64,000 nucleotides of DNA, taken from contig OZ010795.1 of assembly GCA_963932465.1 (NCBI GenBank), positions 478,444,806-478,508,805 of the forward strand. Direction: 5' to 3'. Positions 57,618 to 64,000 of this stretch are shown here, piece by piece. The notes beneath the pieces are model-generated. The model ran no database searches. It was given only the letters and a program-made list of their open reading frames with translations, and was not told where the DNA came from. This DNA is from Maratus speciosus. Lineage: Eukaryota; Arthropoda; Arachnida; Araneae; Salticidae. Position numbers and translations under genes: made by a program. The first letter of the stretch is position 1. Each line of letters begins with the position of its first letter.

Positions 57618-59158
57618 CAGTACGTGTCAAAAGTTTAAGCACAACAGAAAATTTCAAAATAAAATTTTATTATTGACGGAAAGTTACTTTCCTTTTCACA
57701 TGACCTACAAATTTTAGTTTTAAAAAGTTAATTAACAGATTTATGCTTTAAAATTTATCTCAAATAATAGAATTTATCAAAAGAACAAAAATGAGTGTGT
57801 CAAAAGTTTAAGCACAGTAGTTCTTTAGTTTTTAGTGGAACAAGAATTAAAAAAATTAATACATGATTATTGATCCATTCTGCTGAATTACTTTAAATAT
57901 GCGGTTTCCCATCGATAAAATGAAGTTCTGTATTATTTCTGGTTCAATTTTAAACCACTCGTTCTCGATGGCATCTTTCAAATCATTAACTGAAGAATAC
58001 TGTTTTCCATTTGGATAAACTACATGCGTGAGAATGCCCCTATATATTTTCTATAGAGATTAAATCAGGGCTACTTGCCGGTCATTTCAAAACAGATACT
58101 TTTTTCTACTTAAGCCACGTTGAAGTTGAGTTTGAGGTATGGATCGAAGCATTATCATGTTGAAATAAATATTTTTCTCCCCTCAAAATTTCGGCAACTG
58201 AGATCAAAAGATTAACAAGTGTCTCTTGATAGTTATCAGAGTTTTCACGACCACTGATGAATGCTAGAGATGTCTGACCATTGAAAGAAATAGCCCGCCA
58301 TGCCATTACACAACCACCACCATGTTGTCGGCTAAATATACTCCTAAGTTCTTTGTGGAGATCATGCCAATAGTACTTAAACCCATCACGGCCATCGAGG
58401 TTCCATTTTTTTTCATCACTGAATATGACATTCAGCCACTTATCACCAAATGACATATGCTCTTTGGCCCACTGTAATCTAGCTTCTTTATGGTGTCGTT
58501 TCAGACATGATAATCGAGCCATTGTACGGTTTTTGATGCATTCCGATTCCAAAACTCTTCTATGAACAGTTTTTTTCGATATTTGTCTCCCAACTGTATG
58601 TTTTATTTGCCAAAGAGAATAATCACCAGTTGAAGCCAAGTTTCTCGTGCGGCGGTCTTCCCGCAAAGAAGTCACCCGTGGCCCTCTTGAACGGAATTTT
58701 CGTTTGAAATCATTACCATTTGCCGAAACTTGATGAATACCTCGTTTTGATCTTTTTAATGCACTTGCAATTTCAGAAACAGACATGTTTTGCTCTCATA
58801 CTCCAAATAATTATCACCTCCCCGTCTGAAAATTCTTTCGACTTAGGCATTTTGTACTAATTCAAAAAGAACAACTGACCGCTTCTTATACACCCAGAAA
58901 TCATTTGCGTGCACAACCGCTTACACCAGTTTGTAAAATTTGAAAAAGAAAAACGATTTTGTGCCTAAACTTTTGACACTGTTATTTTTGTTCTATTCTT
59001 AAACTCCATGGTTTGAAATAAAATTTAAAAGATGATTTTATTGAATATGGTGTTAAAACTGCTATTATTAACATATACAAGACATATATTGAAATAAAGT
59101 GAATATTTTAAGTTTTATTTTGAAATTGTTATTGTGCTTAAACTATTGACACGCACTG
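57618..59158 (-). mobile_element. Tc1-like transposon with inner and outer repeats
   Basis: TA at both flanks. Outer TIRs CAGTACGTGTCAAAAGTTTA and, inverted, CAGTGCGTGTCAATAGTTTA. A second, inner pair GTGTCAAAAGTTTAAGCACA (57,797) and GTGCCTAAACTTTTGACACTG (58,961) gives an IR/DR layout as in Tc3 or Sleeping Beauty types. Length 1.54 kb, normal for the family. Confidence 0.9.
57856..58850 (-). pseudogene. Tc1-type transposase
   Basis: The minus-strand start ATG at 58,850 (MPKSKEFSD) is followed by a one-base frameshift at ~58,787. The open part (58,106-58,786) holds the paired helix-turn-helix region (SVSEIASALKRS..; LWQIKHTVGRQISKKTVHRR) and the DDE first residue VIFSDEKKWN. The second residue is in LFQHDNASIHTS. 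Two stops follow, then SPDLISIEN supplies the third acidic residue (DD34E type), another frameshift, and the tail to a stop at 57,856. Full length would be ~330 codons, normal for Tc1. It cannot make active transposase. Confidence 0.9.
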
Positions 59159-59810
59159 TACTAGTTTATTAAAAAATAGATCATAACACTGTAATCTCTG
59201 AACGATTTATTATAATAATAGGAAAATTAAACATTTAAAATTATTCTCAGTGCATAAGATATTGTATAATAAATTGAATATAGTAATGTAATAGTATTTT
59301 TTTCAAATTAAGTATATATACAGGGTGATACATAAATATCGAAACAATAGGCTATCTTCTTAAATGTTGCCCCTAGGCACATACTTCCAATTCCAAAATT
59401 TCATAAAGAAAAAGGTTCAAATTTAATGACATAAGTTTTATCTCCATGTAGGGTCTGTTTGACAAAATGCAAAAACTAATTTTTTATACGGCCCCCGTTG
59501 GGTAAAATTTCCAATTAATAAATTTTCTCTTATCCCTTCTTGAATTCTTGAATTAAACAAACAAAAAAAAAATCATCTCTGTATCTTCAAAACTCGCAGA
59601 GTTATTAAAATTCAAAATTCGCAATTTACACCATTTCTCCATGCCTCTGAGCGACGAGTTATTAACTCATCTTGAATGCAAGAAAGGAATCATCCACAAT
59701 TTGTACGTTATTAAAAGATGATTTAAGACAGTGCCTCTCCTTTGGACATAAAATAGACGCGTATAGATTTTAAGTTAAACCTTCTTTCTAATTATGATGG
59801 AGGCCTTTAT

Positions 59811-60619
59811 TAGAGATCTGCACGGGTCGAAATATCCAGACCCAGACTCGAGCCGACCCATAGAAAAAAAAGTTTGCCCTGGACTGGAAAAATGATTAAA
59901 TCTTAGCCCAAGTCTGGTCCGGCCTGATTGAATTTTTAGAAAACATACTTTTTTACGCCAATATAGTTAAAAATTATTTCGTATGAAAGAGTTCTGACCA
60001 AAAATAGCTTTATAATAGCTATAGATTTTCTTTTTATATGTTTATAAACTTCATTTTTAAAGAAGCGCCAAAAGCTGTGATATTTATTTTTTTAATGAAT
60101 CTCTATTTGTATGTAAATATTTTACTTACCATTTAATATCGTTAATCCATAATCCATGTATTGGAGACTTTCAAAAATGATATACAGTAAAACCTTCTAA
60201 GACGGAATCACACAGACAAGAAAAAAATGTCTTATAAACAATTTCCCATCTTAGGAGGTTCAAATGTTTTCTATTCTTTACTCAAGTATTATTATATTCA
60301 TTTTGCATGGGTCAAAAAATTATTCCGTTTTAGACAAGATTCCGTATAGGCAGGTTCTTTCTCACTTGTTTTACTGGTTTTGTTGTTGTTGTTTTTCGTT
60401 TAAATCTACTGTCTTTTAAAAACGATTTTTAAAGTTTAATTGTAAATGGTAATATGTTTTAATTGTAATGGCGATTTGAAAATATATGCATTTTTTGTAA
60501 ATTTTTAGGGTTGAGCCAAACTTCTCTCATTTTTGCACGGATTAGGTGAGTCAGATAGATTGGTTTTAATACGGGTTGAGTCGAGATCGGGACTAAAAAT
60601 TTCGCCCCGTGCAGACCTA
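59811..60619. mobile_element. Second TAGAGATCTGCACGGG hAT MITE
   Basis: TAGAGATCTGCACGGGTCGA and, inverted, TAGGTCTGCACGGGGCGA. Shorter (0.8 kb) and more diverged than the 46.5-kb copy; GGCCCG repeats are decayed to GACTCGAGCC-type words. I see no clear target duplication. Confidence 0.7.
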
Positions 60620-61068
60620 GGAAGAAAGGAAGCCAGTCTCGGTTCGGTATGAAAAATACATTAGGCCCTTTCGAGACTGGTCCGCCCCCAAAATACTGAC
60701 TTTTTTTTAACCGTTTGCCGGGACAATATAAAACCTGAAGTTGTGAGGGTTAAAATTATGAAACCACTCTTAATCGGTATGTTAGAAAAAGACCTTGTTT
60801 TAAATAGTACAGAAAGAAGGTGGAAAGGGCAAAATTTATACTGAATCGGAAGTTTAAGCTACAGGAAAGAACACACTCACGTGCAGTTTTTTAAAAAGCA
60901 TTTAAACATTTTATTAGGAGCCAATATTTGTTTAAAACTTTAAATGCGTTTTAAAATATTAATTTAAATTCTTAAAAATAATTAATTTTAATTTATTAAT
61001 TTAAATGCGTAATTAAAATTAAAATTAATTTAATTTAAAATATTAATTTACATTTTTAAGTGAAGAAT

Positions 61069-61521
61069 TGTTAAGAAAAAGGGTGCAATCTCGGAACATG
61101 ACCTTTTTGATTATTTTACATTAATTGTGTTTCGAAAAATTTGAAAAAAATATATATTTTTGAAAATCTGATTTTTTAAAAAATAAGTTACATCATTTTT
61201 TTTAAATTTGTGTTTTTAATATTCTTAATATTAATATTTAAAAAAATCCTGAAACAAAATTAAAATTATATTTTCCTCTTTAATTAAATGAAAAAAAGGT
61301 TGAAATTCGACTATAATATTTCGAGTTATAATGATTTTAAATTACCCCAATTAAAAAAATAATAATAATTTAAAAAAATTTAAACTTTCTGAGAAATTTT
61401 AGGATGTGATTTTATTTGCAAATTATATGGTTAATCCCCCCCCCCCCCCAAAAAAAAAAACCCAGAAAAATCTAATTCTAACTCAATAAATATATTTTTT
61501 GCATGTTTCCTGGATCTTCTA
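61069..61521. mobile_element. Old relative of the TTAAGGGGGTCCGGG element
   Basis: It shares TTTGAAAATCTGATTTTTT, AAGTTACATCATTTTTTTT and the end CAATAAATA.ATTTTTTGCATG with 40.6-42.7 kb. Its TIRs are heavily mutated. It shows the ~450-bp family body without the Helitron-like insert. Confidence 0.6.
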
Positions 61522-62189
61522 AAGTAACATTGTTTCTTGAATAACACGCATTTCAATTTGTGTCTAATCCGTTAAAACCTAACTTATTATTTAAACAGGC
61601 ATAACTCCATGAGTTTTGCAGATATGAAGATTGAACTTTTTGTGTTTAATTCAGGAATGGCTAAGGAAAAAATTCCTTATTGGAAATTTTATTCTACGGG
61701 GGCCGTATAAAAATTTAATTTTCGTATTTTCTCAAATAGACCTCTCATGGAGTTGCAACTTAACTCATCAAATTTTCCACCTTTTTCTGTGAAACTTTGC
61801 AGTTGGAAGTTTGTGCCTAGCGGCATTAATTAAGGAGATAGCCTATTGTTTCGATATTTATAAATCACCCTGTATAATAATTTATTTCTTTTTCTACTTT
61901 CCTTTCATATTGTTCTATGTTTCAAAAAGATGCTTAAAGAATTAAAGGAATGAAATAATAACGATGTTTATTATGTGAGTTTACCCAATAAAATACTTAT
62001 AGTTAAAAAGAAAAGATTTTTCTCTAAACTTCGTTGGCATGAAGTCTTCTTAATTAAGACCTAATATAAAATTAAAACATGTCAGTTGCAGCTGTAATTT
62101 ATATTTTTAATACATTTATTTTAACCCACTTGTAGTTGATAGGAGAATTCTGTATCGCTATAATAAAGATAAGTTTTACGCTTTCTTCT

Positions 62190-62490
62190 CTAAATAATGT
62201 TGCAGTATCAATTTAATTGTGTGTCACATGTAACATGTTATGTCCATCAATAAAATACATAGACATGGAAATCTGTAAAAGGAAAGTTTTTTAAAAGTAT
62301 TTCGAATAGAGACTTACATAATGTAGATCTCAATAAAGTAGTAAGCCGCAGCATTTTATTAAAATTAGTTCCTTAGATTATAATCTGACAACTATTTATT
62401 ATAATAATACGATGATTAAACATTTAAAGTTATTCGCAGTGCATAAAATATTGTCTAATAAATAGAAGCTATTAATACAATAATACAACT
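62190..62490. repeat. Low-copy direct repeat, copy C
   Basis: CACATGTAACATGTTATGTC, CATAGACATGGAAATCTGTA and GCAGTGCATAA.ATATTGT match copies A and B in order. Confidence 0.75.
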
Positions 62491-63421
62491 AATATTCAAA
62501 ATATTAGAATAATTACTTTTTTTTTACAAATTGAAAATATCGTTTGGTAATTTAATTTCTTTTAATGCAAATATGCAAACAATTTTTGTCAAGTACTTAT
62601 TGTTGATTAAACTTATTTATTATCTTAAAATTATTATGATTGTTGAAAAGATTAATTGAAAAAAAAATTGAAAATTGAAAATATTAGAATATTTATACAA
62701 GTGGTTCAAAATATTAGAATATTGCACATTAATTCTCCTTTAATTATCACCAATTCATAACTGGTGGCATCATTGATTAAATTTAGACGATTTTATTTAA
62801 AATGAGTATTCTTTTTGCAGTTTGTTTGCTTTTTCGTCTTAAAATGGGTTGTTTGAGTGATATGCCTAAATCTTTTAAACTTCTTATGGTTGATTTGTAT
62901 CGGCACGGTAAAAAACAATATTATATAGTGAATTATTTATATTGTTCGCAATCAAGCGTTAGTAATATACTAACACAATGTTCAAAAAATGGATAATTAC
63001 AAAATAATCACCGACATGGCGGCCGAAAACCAAAAACATCTGCTAGAGATGACAGGAAACTGAAGCGTATAATTAAGAAAAGCCGTTTTAAAAGTGTGCA
63101 ATTCTTGCACCTAAAATGGAAAGAAGAAATAGTTAAAGTTTCTACATCGACAACATTAAGACGTCTCCATAAATTTAAGTTTGAATCTCGTGTACCGAAA
63201 ACAAAATCTCTCATGACTGCAAAACAAAAGCGTATAAGATTGAATTGATGTAAATAAAGACGTTTTTGGAGCGAAGAAGATTGTAAAAATATATTATTTA
63301 GTGATTAAAGTATGTTTGTGTTTCATATGGTAATCAAGGTATTCGAGTTTGGAGAATGAAGCAAGAAGCATTTGATAAAGAATGTTTTAAACGTTCCGTA
63401 AAATTTGCTGCTAGTGTCATG
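62487..63421 (+). mobile_element. Tc1-like element truncated by a BEL/Pao LTR
   Basis: CAAAATATTAGAATA words repeat at 62,495, 62,682 and 62,709, as expected of a left IR/DR end. The transposase follows and stops abruptly at 63,421. The right half is absent. Confidence 0.7.
62860..63421 (+). pseudogene. Tc1-type transposase, N-terminal two-thirds
   Basis: MPKSFKLLMVDLYRHGKKQY begins a helix-turn-helix (QSSVSNIL), then GGRKPKTSARDDRKLKRIIK and the SVSTSTTLRRLH-type second helix. ILFSD carries the first catalytic Asp. In-frame stops lie at 62,994, 63,246 and just after, and in the SDES motif. A frameshift follows near 63,328 with YGNQGIRVWRMKQEAF in the next frame. The sequence ends after AASVMC, where the tryptophan and the rest of the catalytic core would follow. 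Confidence 0.85.
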
Positions 63422-63634
63422 TGTTAGATTTTACTCATTAAACACAACTATTTGTTGGACTGTATCTCTATTTATTAAAATCACAATACCATGAGCGAAC
63501 ACTCTGGTCGCCATCTTACTTCACAATAACATTATTCTCCATTCCATTCACTTCACATTTTCAATCCAGAGGAACTCGCGACGCCCTCTTACGGGACTTA
63601 TAAATTCTCAGTTTTCAGCAATAAATATTCTCCA
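63422..63634 (-). repeat. BEL/Pao 3' LTR (approximate ends)
   Basis: It starts abruptly within the Tc1 frame with TGTTAGATTT. On the minus strand it would run TGGAGAATATTTATTGCTGA to AAAATCTAACA, with TATAAGTCCC and TTTTAATAAATAGAG as possible core promoter and poly(A) region. The inner boundary at 63,634 is tentative, because no clear polypurine tract adjoins it. Confidence 0.5.
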
Positions 63635-63789
63635 CCGGATTGAAATGTACAAATTTCAATATCTCAGAATTTTACAGTAAAATAAATTTACATAGAAATT
63701 ACAAAAACATTTACACAACAAACAGGTATACAGAACATAACAATAAAAATGCAAAATATACAGTAATTTAATAACTATAGTTTCAAACT

Positions 63790-64000
63790 CTTTAAAATTA
63801 AATAATTTTCAAAAATTTCATCTGGAAAATTTATCATTTTGTAAAACTTTTTCAGTTTGGAATTTGCCCCCACGAAATTGCTAGCATTATCAGTAAAAAT
63901 CTTAGACCATTTTCCACATCTAGCCATAAAACGCTTAAGAGTAGCAATCAGAGCATCTGAGGTTAAATCCGAGAGAAGCTCTAGATGAATGGCTAGAGTT
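63790..64000 (-). pseudogene. BEL/Pao integrase fragment, runs off window
   Basis: Minus-strand reading: LAIHLELLSDLTSDALIATL, KRFMARCGK and FTDNASNFVGANSKLKKF. This is the BEL/Pao integrase core pattern (AIHLELVSDLTTEAFIAALKRF..SDNGTNFVGA) including the second catalytic Asp. The frame reaches a stop ~30 codons later, with the integrase C-terminus missing before the LTR, so the element is internally deleted. It continues beyond base 64,000. Confidence 0.85.

Larger units (their letters stand above)
59321..61872. mobile_element. TA-target foldback element, arms ~300 bp
   Basis: CAGGGTGATACATAAATATC and, inverted, CAGGGTGATTTATAAATATC, each followed by GAAACAATAGGCTATCT. TA is present on both sides. 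Arms share ACGGCCCCCGT at ~59,490 and, inverted, ~61,700. The loop holds a diverged hAT MITE and an old TTAA element. Confidence 0.85.

Overview
This is AT-rich eukaryotic nuclear DNA with no recognisable host gene. Almost everything that can be named is a transposable element (TE) or its debris: Ty3/gypsy and BEL/Pao LTR retrotransposons, Penelope-like elements (PLEs) with GIY-YIG endonuclease and hammerhead-like 3' motifs, an unclassified reverse-transcriptase (RT) pseudogene, a tRNA-derived SINE, Tc1/pogo, hAT and TTAA-target DNA transposons, foldback MITEs, and Helitron/helentron-like elements with internal tandem arrays. This mix suggests an arthropod, possibly a chelicerate such as a spider. 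That is an inference from TE content only.

Layout. 0-5 kb: diverged repeats, a 150-bp satellite of about 9 copies, and a foldback. 5-16 kb: CACTGTA-ended MITEs (five copies), two tandem-repeat Helitron-like elements related to each other, a TTAA element, a broken PLE interrupted by a MITE, and a helentron-like element carrying AGGTGGCGC motifs. 16.4-32.5 kb: two 98%-identical LTRs with a shared 4-bp target duplication CTAC bracket about 16 kb. This looks like one gypsy element whose interior is packed with nested insertions and keeps only a 5' leader and a deleted pol. 32.5-44 kb: TTAA and foldback elements, a second helentron-like element, an RT pseudogene, and a TTAA element with a Helitron-like 173-bp tandem array inside it. 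44.1-48.5 kb: two PLE copies head to head, one invaded by a SINE and the other by a hAT. 48.5-64 kb: further TTAA elements, long hairpins, a decayed Tc1 transposon with outer and inner inverted repeats, a 2.5-kb TA-target foldback with two elements inside, and a Tc1 pseudogene cut by a BEL/Pao LTR that runs off the window.

No open reading frame looks intact and functional. The longest (gypsy integrase, PLE RT, Tc1 transposase) all belong to elements with frameshifts, stops or deletions. The interest lies in the nesting order, in short palindromes whose TA-rich loops received other transposons, in hammerhead-like motifs with covarying stems, in TE-borne AGGTGGCGC arrays, and in several near-perfect hairpins. 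Coordinates of element ends were read by eye; those given to the base rest on visible terminal repeats or target duplications.
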